Origin: Desulfuromonas sp964536375
GTDB taxonomy: Bacteria; Desulfobacterota; Desulfuromonadia; Desulfuromonadales; Desulfuromonadaceae
Reading direction: 5' to 3'
Assembly (NCBI GenBank): GCA_964536375.1
Contig: CAZHXF010000001.1
Coordinates: 1-64,000 of the forward strand
DNA length: 64,000 nucleotides
Positions 34,467 through 42,377 of the stretch are shown here, one piece after another. A program made the position numbers and the translations under genes. How positions within the stretch are numbered: position 1 is the first letter of the stretch; every line of letters begins with the position of its first letter. Below the pieces are notes generated by a model, which saw only the letters and a program-made list of their open reading frames with translations, was not told where the DNA came from and ran no database searches.

Positions 34467-35039
34467 GTGAAGAAATCGTTAGGTGCTAAACCAATAGTCT
34501 ATCCTACTCCTGTATTTTTGCTAGCCAGCTATGCTGAAGATGGTAGCGCTAATGTTATGAATGCAGCTTGGGGCGGGATATGTTGTTCTAACCCTCCCAG
34601 TGTTGCCGTGTCAATTCGTCCCGAGCGTTATAGCTATGCCAACATTATTGCGCGGCAAGCTTTCACTATCAATATCCCATCAACGGCTCAGGTTGTCGCG
34701 GCTGATTTCTTTGGTTTGGTTTCGGGGCGTGATTTTGACAAGCTAGCTGTGAGTGGTATGGCGGTGGAAAAAGCCGAGTATGTTGATGCTCCGATGCTGA
34801 CTGATTGCCCGCTGAGTGTAGAATGTCGCCTGAGTGCTATCCATGAAATTGGGTTACATACGCAACTGGTGGGAGAAATTGTCGATGTTAAAGTTGATGA
34901 GGACTGTTTGGATAGTGCCGGTCAACCAGATATTCGTAAGGTCGATCCATTACTGTTTGCTCCGGGTAATCGGGCTTATTTTGCCGTAGGTGACTTTGTT
35001 GGTAAGGCTTTTGCATCGGGAAAGGTGTTGATTCCTTAG
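34467..35039 (+). CDS. flavin reductase-like protein (flavoredoxin type)
   Basis: 190 residues of the flavin reductase/FMN-binding split-barrel family: PTPVFLLASYAEDGSANVMN, then RPERYSYANIIARQAFTINIP. Members bind FMN and use NAD(P)H or act as flavoredoxin. A GTG start at 34467 has AAGGAG upstream and is preferred to the frame from 34410, which overlaps the radical SAM gene by 46 bases. It is 11 bases after that gene and probably in the same transcript. Confidence 0.85.
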   Translation: MKKSLGAKPIVYPTPVFLLASYAEDGSANVMNAAWGGICCSNPPSVAVSIRPERYSYANIIARQAFTINIPSTAQVVAADFFGLVSGRDFDKLAVSGMAVEKAEYVDAPMLTDCPLSVECRLSAIHEIGLHTQLVGEIVDVKVDEDCLDSAGQPDIRKVDPLLFAPGNRAYFAVGDFVGKAFASGKVLIP

Positions 35040-35122
35040 CGTAGGGTGAACTTTGGTTGTTCGGGCGGTATGGTTAAAATTATCCAGCAACCGAATGGTT
35101 TTCTAGCGCTATATAACGCACC

Positions 35123-35164
35123 TGCCCTCAGTAGTATGACAATAAGTGGGTCATATTCAGGGCA
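35123..35164 (+). other. stem-loop in the leader of the GGDEF gene
   Basis: TGCCCT...AGGGCA with an inner TATGAC...GTCATA pairing (35123-35164), 31 bases before the ATG. No T-tract follows, so it is not a standard terminator. It shows none of the conserved parts of a c-di-GMP riboswitch. An uncharacterised leader element or operator is possible. Confidence 0.35.
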
Positions 35165-35194
35165 ACATAACCCAGCTACACAAAGGGAGGCTAA

Positions 35195-37108
35195 ATGGCA
35201 GAGGTGAAAAAATACGGAATTATTAAACGCTTTATTCGTTTGCTGACCTTTGTTGATCTGCCCATCAGGCGTAAATTCACCTTATTTGCTGTTGGTGTTT
35301 TGTTTTGGTTTATCCTGCTGGCCAGCGTATCTACATATGTGCTGGTGGATGTAAATATAAAAACTGCTCAAGTGGTCGATACCTTGTTGCCCTACGAATG
35401 GTTTGCGCAGGATACTTTGCGCAAAGCCCACGAAGTCAACCATCTGATAGCTGATCTGGTGCATGCCGATAGTGAACAGGTGATCTCCTTAAAAGCAGAA
35501 CGCTTGAAATCCAGTTTAATATCGATAAGCAAAAGTGCTGAACAACTTAATCCGCACCATGTTCAGTCACCGTTGCGCCTGATCTGGGATAACGTGTCAA
35601 ATAGCGACTGGCTAGATGAAACAGGTAACTCTGCCTATGTTGCTTTGGTTAAGAAATCTACTAATACCTTGACGCAGTTGTTGAATGAGGTCATTTATCT
35701 CAAAATAGATCAGGTAAAAAATCAGGTTGATAATAGATCTGATATTGACAGTCATAGTGGCAGCTTCGCAGCTATAGAAGCTGACTTGATCAGTGGGTCT
35801 GTCGGTTTTCTGGAATCCATATCTAGGCAGACCAATAATTACTCCACCAGTATTACCACAAGCACTAGTTATGCCTTCTGGATCATGATGACGGTGCTGG
35901 TGTTGGCTAGCGGTCTATTAGCTATCTTTACCTTCTGGATATCTGATTCCATTGTGTTGCCGGTAACTTCCATGATCACTAAAATACACACTTTAGCTAC
36001 TGGTCATGTTGATCTAACGGATAAGATTGTGATTCGCTCCGACGATGAGATCGGTGAAATGTCAAACGAATTCAATGATCTCATGGATACCGTTCATGGG
36101 ATGACGGTATTCAAAAATGTTATCGAAGAAGATGCAACACTGGAAGATGTCTATTCGCGCATGGGCGAGGCTTTTAGTGCCAATGTCGGGGTATCTGAAT
36201 ATCGAATCTATGAAGTGGACAGTACTTACAAAGGGATGAAGGCGGTGTTCCCCATGGCGATGTCGGATAGTGAGTTGACCTGTGAGGCAGACATTCTGAC
36301 CAGCTGTGAGCTGTGTCGCGCAGTTAAAACCGGGCACCAGATAAGTTCTTTGGCCTATGATCGGGTGTGTAAACAATTTATCCCTTCTCAGGATAAAATA
36401 CATGTATGCATACCGATGATTATCGGTGGTCATGCCGGTGGAGTGGTGCAGTTTGTTTTTGATAAGCAGGGTGAGTACGCTACCAGTCGCAGAGAAATAG
36501 AACATAAGGTCGCCAAGGCTGAGGCGTATATAAAACAATCCCTGTCGGTAATTGAAGCAAAACGGTTGATGAATACCTTGCGCGAATCAACCTTGCGCGA
36601 CCCCATGACAGGTCTGTTTAATCGGCGTTTTCTGCAAGATCAGGCGGCACATCTTATTGCCGGTTCCTTGCGGCGCAATAAAAAGATTGGTTTGCTGATG
36701 TGCGATATCGATTTTTTCAAACAAGTTAATGATAAATTTGGTCACGATGCCGGTGACATTGTCCTCAAAGAGAGCTCAGCGATAATAGCCGCTAGTGTGC
36801 GTGAGTCTGATGTGGTAGTGCGTTTTGGCGGCGAAGAATTCCTAGCTATTCTCACCGATATAGAAGAGGGCGACGCATTTGATGTTGCAGAAAAGATTCG
36901 TGTCAACATTGAAGAGAAAGTGTTTATAGCCGCGGGCGAAAAGATCCGTAAAACTATTAGTGTTGGGATTAGTGAATACCCGCAAAATTCAGAAGGTTTC
37001 TGGCAAGCGATAAAATATGCTGATGTGGCGCTGTATAGTGCTAAGGAGACTGGGCGTAATAAGTCAGTGATTTTTGACCCATCCATGTGGTCTGGTGACG
37101 AATTCTAG
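35195..37108 (+). CDS. membrane diguanylate cyclase, HAMP-GAF-like-GGDEF
   Basis: 637 residues. There are two membrane segments (about 28-50 and 227-250) with a periplasmic sensor of about 175 residues, a HAMP domain (about 251-305) and a Cys-containing sensory region (CELCRAVKTGHQ, then DRVCKQF). The C-terminal GGDEF domain has the active motif RFGGEEFLAIL; RESD five residues before it is the I-site for product inhibition. It would make c-di-GMP in response to an external signal that cannot be read. GGAGG precedes the ATG. A terminator follows. Confidence 0.93.
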   Translation: MAEVKKYGIIKRFIRLLTFVDLPIRRKFTLFAVGVLFWFILLASVSTYVLVDVNIKTAQVVDTLLPYEWFAQDTLRKAHEVNHLIADLVHADSEQVISLKAERLKSSLISISKSAEQLNPHHVQSPLRLIWDNVSNSDWLDETGNSAYVALVKKSTNTLTQLLNEVIYLKIDQVKNQVDNRSDIDSHSGSFAAIEADLISGSVGFLESISRQTNNYSTSITTSTSYAFWIMMTVLVLASGLLAIFTFWISDSIVLPVTSMITKIHTLATGHVDLTDKIVIRSDDEIGEMSNEFNDLMDTVHGMTVFKNVIEEDATLEDVYSRMGEAFSANVGVSEYRIYEVDSTYKGMKAVFPMAMSDSELTCEADILTSCELCRAVKTGHQISSLAYDRVCKQFIPSQDKIHVCIPMIIGGHAGGVVQFVFDKQGEYATSRREIEHKVAKAEAYIKQSLSVIEAKRLMNTLRESTLRDPMTGLFNRRFLQDQAAHLIAGSLRRNKKIGLLMCDIDFFKQVNDKFGHDAGDIVLKESSAIIAASVRESDVVVRFGGEEFLAILTDIEEGDAFDVAEKIRVNIEEKVFIAAGEKIRKTISVGISEYPQNSEGFWQAIKYADVALYSAKETGRNKSVIFDPSMWSGDEF

Positions 37109-37139
37109 TAGCTGTTTTAGCGATTAACTTTTGTATGAT

Positions 37140-37182
37140 GCTACCCCACAACACTGTTGATGTTGTGGGGTAGCTGTTTTTA
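37140..37182 (+). terminator. rho-independent terminator between GGDEF gene and selD
   Basis: A perfect 14-bp stem, GCTACCCCACAACA with TGTTGTGGGGTAGC (37140-37153 with 37161-37174), then GTTTTT on the plus strand. On the minus strand there is no T run after the stem, so it mainly stops the plus-strand transcript. Confidence 0.88.
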
Positions 37183-37202
37183 TGCTCAATGGCGCAGTTC
37201 GG

Positions 37203-38243
37203 TCAGATCAACTGCATGGTTCCGGGAACACCATCCTCCACTTCACCGATGATAAAGGTCTGATCGCCACCAGCATGCAGCTCTTGTAGTAGTTGTTCCA
37301 GCTTGGTCGGAGCTACCGCTATTAACAAGCCCCCCGAAGTTTGCGGGTCACAGAGCAGGTCTATTCTGGCGGTGTCCAGTTGCTCGCTACCGCTTACTCT
37401 TGGTATATAGTGGCGCTGATTGCGATAGCGTCCCTCAGGTATTAGTCCGGTCTCGGCCATATCGATGGCGTGCGGATAGTTTGGTAAGCTGTCGGCATGG
37501 ATGACTAAGCGTTTCTGGCTGGCCTCAGCCATCTCTAATGCATGACCGATAAGACCGAAGCCGGTGATGTCGGTGCATGCCGAAACTCCTACCCGCAGCA
37601 TCGCTTCACTGGCGTAGCGGTTCAGGCGAGCCATGCCTTCAAGGGCAACGGCTATTTGTTCTTCGGTAAGAACTTTAGCTTTTAGTCCTGTAGTCAATAA
37701 TCCGGTTCCCAGGGGTTTGGTCAGCACCAGTAAATCTCCAGCCTGGCAGCCCAGAGTGGTGATGATCTTATCTGGATGTGCGGTGCCGGTGATTGCCAGT
37801 CCGAATTTCGGCTCATCGTCCTCAATGGAGTGGCCACCAACCACCGTTGCTCCTGCTTCATGTACCTTGTCGGTGCTACCACAGAGTATCTGCGTCAATA
37901 TGTCGATATCGAGGCAGTTAGGAAATGCCACCAAATTCATCGCTGTAATTGGTTTGCCCCCCATGGCAAAAACGTCAGAGAGGGCGTTGGCCGCAGCGAT
38001 AGCGCCAAACAGATAGGGATCATCCACAACGGGGGTGAAAAAGTCCACCGATTGCAGTAATACCAGATCTGGAGAAATTAGAAAGATTCCGGCATCGGCA
38101 CAAGGTATGTTGCGTGATAACAGCCGGGGATCGTCATTCTGGGGTAGTTGACACAGTACCTGTGCCAAGGTCTCAGGACCAAGCTTAGCCGCTCAGCCAG
38201 CGCTACGGGCCAGTTGGGTGAGACTTGTTTTTTGTTTATCCAA
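37203..38243 (-). CDS. selD: selenophosphate synthetase, itself a selenoprotein (in-frame UGA)
   Basis: 346 residues when the UGA is read. It makes monoselenophosphate from selenide and ATP. A TTG start at 38243 follows AGAGGA and gives LTQLARSAG-Sec-AAKLGPE, with selenocysteine at residue 17, the position of the catalytic Cys17 in E. coli SelD. The TGA codon is at 38193-38195 on the minus strand. A plain reading would begin at the TTG at 38168 and lose the active site, so a conventional annotation would be truncated. Downstream motifs ITGFGLIGHALEMAE and CDPQTSGGLLIAV are intact. A small stem (GGUC/GACC with a CUGA loop) 12 bases after the UGA is a candidate SECIS. It is 30 bases after selB. 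Confidence 0.93.
38193..38195 (-). other. UGA selenocysteine codon in selD
   Basis: In frame with the SelD start at 38243 and the body of the protein. The flanking residues on both sides match SelD active-site context, and selA, selB and tRNA-Sec are all present in the window. Confidence 0.9.
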
Positions 38244-38273
38244 ATTGTCCTCTGTGTGTTGCTGGAAAAAAGT

Positions 38274-40190
38274 TTAAGAAAGTTCTTCTTCTGCCGGAAG
38301 CTTCCATGCTTGGCGAGCGTCACCCTTACGCATAGTGTATTTTAGTTGATCGAAGTATTCCAGTAGTGCCTGCACCGGTTTGCGTGCGCTGCCAATCAAG
38401 TCGCGATATTCGCCCAAGGTCAGGTTTTGCTCTTTAGCAAAGTGGTTAATCAATTGACGCAGAGCCTTATTGTAGCTGTCACGGTGAAAGAACGTCTCAT
38501 CGTTGAGCTTGATTAAGATATTGTTGAAAAAAAGGAATCCTAGACAGTCTTCAAGCAGTTCATCGGCTATGGTTAACTGACCGAGCATCTCTCTCCGCCC
38601 CTTTGCCTGTACCCCGACTTGACGATAGAAGTGCTCAATTTTGTCTAGAATTATCTGTTGTTCAACTGATGGCTGCGGTTTAAACCCTTCAACCTGTACC
38701 CATTCTCCCGCTCGCTGAAGAGCCGTGTCAGCAAGTAGTTGATCAAATGCTTTACCGGATAGCTGCTTTGGTAGCCGCGCTTTTAAGGTAGCGTGGGGGA
38801 TGCCTGGGAGCAATGGATTAACATGATGATATTGTTCAACAGTTGTGACCAGCTGTTGCTTAAATGTCCGGACTAGTGGTATGGGCAGCCATTGATCAGC
38901 CAGCTGCATTACGCGGTTGTCATCCTGCATCTCTAATAATAAGCTGGAGATTTTTTCGCGCCCCATGCCAGAAATCTGTTCCAGATCTTTGACTCGTGCA
39001 CATTGCAGTTCACCAAGCTTTTGCAGCAGGAAAGCCCCCTCGCCAGATTCCAGCTCTTTGATTTGCTGCATAACATCCGCGCGAAAGCGCTTGTGTTTTA
39101 CCGGATCTGGATCTATTACTACGCCGCCGCCGATGGTGAACATGGGTGAATAGGAGCGGATAATAAATCTGTCCTGACGATGAGCGACCAGTGGACGATC
39201 AAGGTGAATCTGTACCAGTGCTGTTTCTCCCGGCTCAAGTTGATCGCAGTCGAGTAGTGCTACAAGTCCAACTACCCGCGCTGTTCCCAGATAAAAATGT
39301 ACCGGATCACGGAATTTTACTGCTCGCGGCGCATCAGCAAGCAAAGTTAATCGGGCATCAAGGCGATTGGTCTGCTCGAATATTCCCGGTGTGGCAACAA
39401 CGCTTCCGCGCATAATATCGCTGCGTTCCAGTCCCGCCAGATTTAGTGCTACACGCTGACCACAGCGCGCAACCTCCCGTTTTTGCCCGTGTACCTGGAT
39501 GTCGCGAATGCGGACTTTCTTTTGCGCTGGCAGCACCTCGACGTTGTCTCCAACGTGGGCACTGCCGGTAAGCATGGTACCGGTAATTACCGTACCGAAT
39601 CCGGCTACGGAAAAGTGGCGATCTATAGGTAGGCGCATGGGACCATTGGAATCGCGTTGGGGTATTTGCTCGGCTACTTGGGCAATGGTCGCTGTCAGTT
39701 CGGCAATGCCTTGCCCGTTTAGCGAGGAGACTCGGCAAAAAGGGGCGGTTTTTAGGAATGTTGGGGCTACCTCATCACGAATTTCTTCTTCGACGAGGTC
39801 AATCCACTCCTCCTCGGCTAGGTCGACTTTGGTCAGAACCACTATGCCGCGGGGGATTTGCAGTAAATTTAGGATGTGTAAATGTTCATGGGTCTGGGGC
39901 ATAACCCCTTCCATGCAATCCACTACCAGCAGAACCAGATCGATGCCACCAACTCCGGCGAGCATGTTATTGATAAATTTCTCATGCCCGGGAACGTCAA
40001 TAACGCCAGCCTGATCACCATTGGGGAGGGTAAAACTGGCAAAACCGAGATCGATGGATATGCCGCGCTGCTGTTCCTCTTTTAAACGGTCAGTGTGGAC
40101 GCCGGTAAGAGCATGTATCAATGCTGTCTTACCATGGTCTACGTGTCCGGCTGTGCCGATGATGATATTTTTTGGTGCTGTTTTGGTCAT
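38274..40190 (-). CDS. selB: selenocysteine-specific elongation factor
   Basis: 638 residues. It carries selenocysteyl-tRNA to the ribosome at UGA codons next to a SECIS hairpin. The N-terminal EF-Tu-like G domain has GTAGHVDHGKTALIHAL and DVPGHEKFI with VLTKVDLA; domains 2 and 3 follow (RHFSVAGFGTVITGT). Four winged helices at the C-terminus (about 380-638) bind the mRNA hairpin; the last ends near LKYTMRKGDARQAWKLP. Length is normal. It lies 15 bases after selA and 30 before selD on the minus strand, so the three form one operon. Confidence 0.96.
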   Translation of the reverse strand: MTKTAPKNIIIGTAGHVDHGKTALIHALTGVHTDRLKEEQQRGISIDLGFASFTLPNGDQAGVIDVPGHEKFINNMLAGVGGIDLVLLVVDCMEGVMPQTHEHLHILNLLQIPRGIVVLTKVDLAEEEWIDLVEEEIRDEVAPTFLKTAPFCRVSSLNGQGIAELTATIAQVAEQIPQRDSNGPMRLPIDRHFSVAGFGTVITGTMLTGSAHVGDNVEVLPAQKKVRIRDIQVHGQKREVARCGQRVALNLAGLERSDIMRGSVVATPGIFEQTNRLDARLTLLADAPRAVKFRDPVHFYLGTARVVGLVALLDCDQLEPGETALVQIHLDRPLVAHRQDRFIIRSYSPMFTIGGGVVIDPDPVKHKRFRADVMQQIKELESGEGAFLLQKLGELQCARVKDLEQISGMGREKISSLLLEMQDDNRVMQLADQWLPIPLVRTFKQQLVTTVEQYHHVNPLLPGIPHATLKARLPKQLSGKAFDQLLADTALQRAGEWVQVEGFKPQPSVEQQIILDKIEHFYRQVGVQAKGRREMLGQLTIADELLEDCLGFLFFNNILIKLNDETFFHRDSYNKALRQLINHFAKEQNLTLGEYRDLIGSARKPVQALLEYFDQLKYTMRKGDARQAWKLPAEEELS

Positions 40191-40205
40191 GTTTTTGTGT
40201 TGCCT

Positions 40206-41633
40206 CTATCTGGGGCTGGTGGTGGAGAGAACTTGGTATAGGGTCTGCGCAACGAATTTTTCCTGATTAGGGAACACTGTACGCAGGTTGATTAGCAGGC
40301 GGTTGTCTTGAATGCGGGCGACAACGGGATGCTGAGCGGTGCGCAGGCTTTTCGCCAGTTGATCAGGGCTGGTGTGCAGAGGTGTTAACGCTAGTGCCAC
40401 CCCGGGTAGATCAGTGACGGGCAACGCACCGCCGCCGACGCAGGAATTCTCCTGAATTATGGAAATGGTGCATAACCCCTTAATGAGTGGCTGCAGGATG
40501 CACATGAATTCTTCACTGCGTTGCAGCAACTCTTCCTGTTTCATGTTGAGCATGTTGAGCAGTGGTACGTCGCGCAGAGCTTGCTGTTGGTCGAGATACT
40601 GGGTTAATGTGGCTTCCAGCGCGGCAAGGGTGAGTTTGTCGATGCGCAGCGCCCGCGCTAATGGGTGCTGGCGAATTTTGTCGATTGCCCACTTTTTGCC
40701 GACAATGAGCCCAGCCTGCGGTCCACCGAGCAATTTGTCACCACTAAAGGTCAGCACGTCAATTCCTGCAGCGACACCCTCTTTAACTGTTGGTTCTTTA
40801 GGGAGTCCAAACGGGGAGAGATCGAACAGCATGCCGCTGCCGAGATCTTCCATAACCGGAATTTTGTGGCAGTGACCGAGTTCAACCATGTCGGCTGCGG
40901 CTACCGCGGAGCTAAAGCCTACTATGCGATAGTTGCTGGTGTGAACCTTAAGCAGCAATCCAGTGTTGTCATTTATTGCTTGTTGATAGTCGTTGAAGTG
41001 AGTCTTGTTGGTGGTGCCTACTTCCCGTAAAATAACCCCACCCGCTGCCATTACATCAGGCACGCGAAATGCGCCACCAATCTCGACTAACTCACCACGG
41101 GATACTATTGCTTCTTTGCCTTGCGCCAGCGCAGTTAAAGCCAGCAATACCGCACCGGCGTTGTTATTGACTACAGCGGCTGCTTCAGCACCAGTCAGAC
41201 GGCACAGCAGTTTATCTACATGGCTGTAGCGATGCCCGCGCTTACCGCTATCCAGATCCAGTTCCAGATTCGAGTAGGAACGTGCTACATCTTCAATGGC
41301 TGTCAAGGCGGCGCTGCTTAACGGCGCCCGTCCCAGATTGGTGTGCAACAGGGTGCCGGTGGCGTTGATTACCTGACGCAGTGAGGGTTGTTGCTTGAGC
41401 TGTAGGCGCTGGTGAGCATCACGACTGATGGCTGCTATGTCAACTGGTTGTAAAAACTCTGGTGCTTCGGCAAGTATTTTTTGACGCCAAAAGTTTACTG
41501 CCTCCTGCGCCGCTTCGACTACCAGACAGTGCGGTGCCGTTGCTGTGGAAAGCAGTGGTTCATTAAGCAGTTTGTCTATGGCGGGTAATTGCTGAAGCAG
41601 TTCGCTGATGTTAGACATGGGTATTTTGACCAT
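40206..41633 (-). CDS. selA: L-seryl-tRNA(Sec) selenium transferase
   Basis: 475 residues, PLP-dependent, fold type I. It converts seryl-tRNA(Sec) to selenocysteyl-tRNA(Sec). Motifs: LRQVINATGTLLHTNLGRAPL, VNNNAGAVLLAL, EDLGSGMLFDLS, and the PLP lysine in LTFSGDKLLGGPQAG. The ATG at 41633 and one at 41618 are both in frame; neither has a strong ribosome binding site. It is the first gene of the selABD operon and is divergent from the next plus-strand gene. Confidence 0.96.
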   Translation of the reverse strand: MVKIPMSNISELLQQLPAIDKLLNEPLLSTATAPHCLVVEAAQEAVNFWRQKILAEAPEFLQPVDIAAISRDAHQRLQLKQQPSLRQVINATGTLLHTNLGRAPLSSAALTAIEDVARSYSNLELDLDSGKRGHRYSHVDKLLCRLTGAEAAAVVNNNAGAVLLALTALAQGKEAIVSRGELVEIGGAFRVPDVMAAGGVILREVGTTNKTHFNDYQQAINDNTGLLLKVHTSNYRIVGFSSAVAAADMVELGHCHKIPVMEDLGSGMLFDLSPFGLPKEPTVKEGVAAGIDVLTFSGDKLLGGPQAGLIVGKKWAIDKIRQHPLARALRIDKLTLAALEATLTQYLDQQQALRDVPLLNMLNMKQEELLQRSEEFMCILQPLIKGLCTISIIQENSCVGGGALPVTDLPGVALALTPLHTSPDQLAKSLRTAQHPVVARIQDNRLLINLRTVFPNQEKFVAQTLYQVLSTTSPR

Positions 41634-41785
41634 TACTGAAAGGCTAGGGTTGTATAGTTGTTGTTACTGACAGTTAGGTTGAGTATTATGGGTTTTGTCC
41701 TGTGCGATTGGCTATGGAGTGTAGCATATCATTGACGACAGCAACAAGGATGATCATAAAAAGTCAGACAGCGTAGGAGCGTGGC

Positions 41786-42253
41786 ATGGATAGAGAAAAA
41801 TTACCCAAAAAAATCAAATATGCTGTCTGCGTTTTGCTTTCAGTGCTGATTTTGTGGGCTATTGTTCTTGTAGCGCGCCCCATTACTTTGCAGCTGAGTA
41901 CTTTGCAGTGGGAACACAAGGAGGCTGATTCCTGGCAATTGCAACGCTATGAGCGCCGATTTTGGCATGAGGAAGCCGAGCATTATTGTCGGCAGTTAAC
42001 CTTGAATGAGCACTATGATTGGCGGTTGCCAACGGTTGACGAATTACAAGATTTAACCCAAGTGGCAGCTGGTAAACGCCTGAATTTGGCGCGAGTAGAG
42101 CGAGCAATATATTGGACAGCCACTCCAGTTCATAGCGATAATCAGCGCTATTGGGTTTTTTCGTTCTTAACAGAACAATCGGCACCTATGACGCAACATA
42201 ACTATAATTCTGTTGTTTGTGTTCGCACTGTTAATGGAGTTGTGCTAGATTAA
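41786..42253 (+). CDS. small membrane-anchored protein with a DUF1566-like domain
   Basis: 155 residues. There is an N-terminal membrane anchor (about 12-32) and a C-terminal domain with AEHYCRQL, WRLPTVDELQDL and WTATPV...YWVFSF, the pattern of the DUF1566/Lcl_C domain (FimH- or lectin-like fold in some members, often surface-associated). Function is unknown. GGAG precedes the ATG. It is transcribed away from selA, and 124 bases separate it from the GGDEF-EAL gene; that gap has only a weak AT-rich hairpin (AAACAT, T-run, ATGTTT, near 42316-42334). Confidence 0.75.
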   Translation: MDREKLPKKIKYAVCVLLSVLILWAIVLVARPITLQLSTLQWEHKEADSWQLQRYERRFWHEEAEHYCRQLTLNEHYDWRLPTVDELQDLTQVAAGKRLNLARVERAIYWTATPVHSDNQRYWVFSFLTEQSAPMTQHNYNSVVCVRTVNGVVLD

Positions 42254-42377
42254 TTAACCCAACTTAGACCATTAATTTAAAGCAGATGTTTAAGTGGTAA
42301 TGTACTGTAGATTAAACATTTTTTTTTATGTTTGGGACAGTTAGAACGTCTATATCTTTTCTTTATGTTGCAATTCT

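Noticed and set aside
35040..35194. c-di-GMP riboswitch upstream of the GGDEF gene
   Set aside because: The hairpin present lacks the conserved class I or II elements.
37203..38168. SelD as a shorter protein starting with TTG at 38168
   Set aside because: It would lack the catalytic N-terminus, while the conserved segment exists in frame upstream across a UGA codon, in a genome region with a full selenocysteine system.
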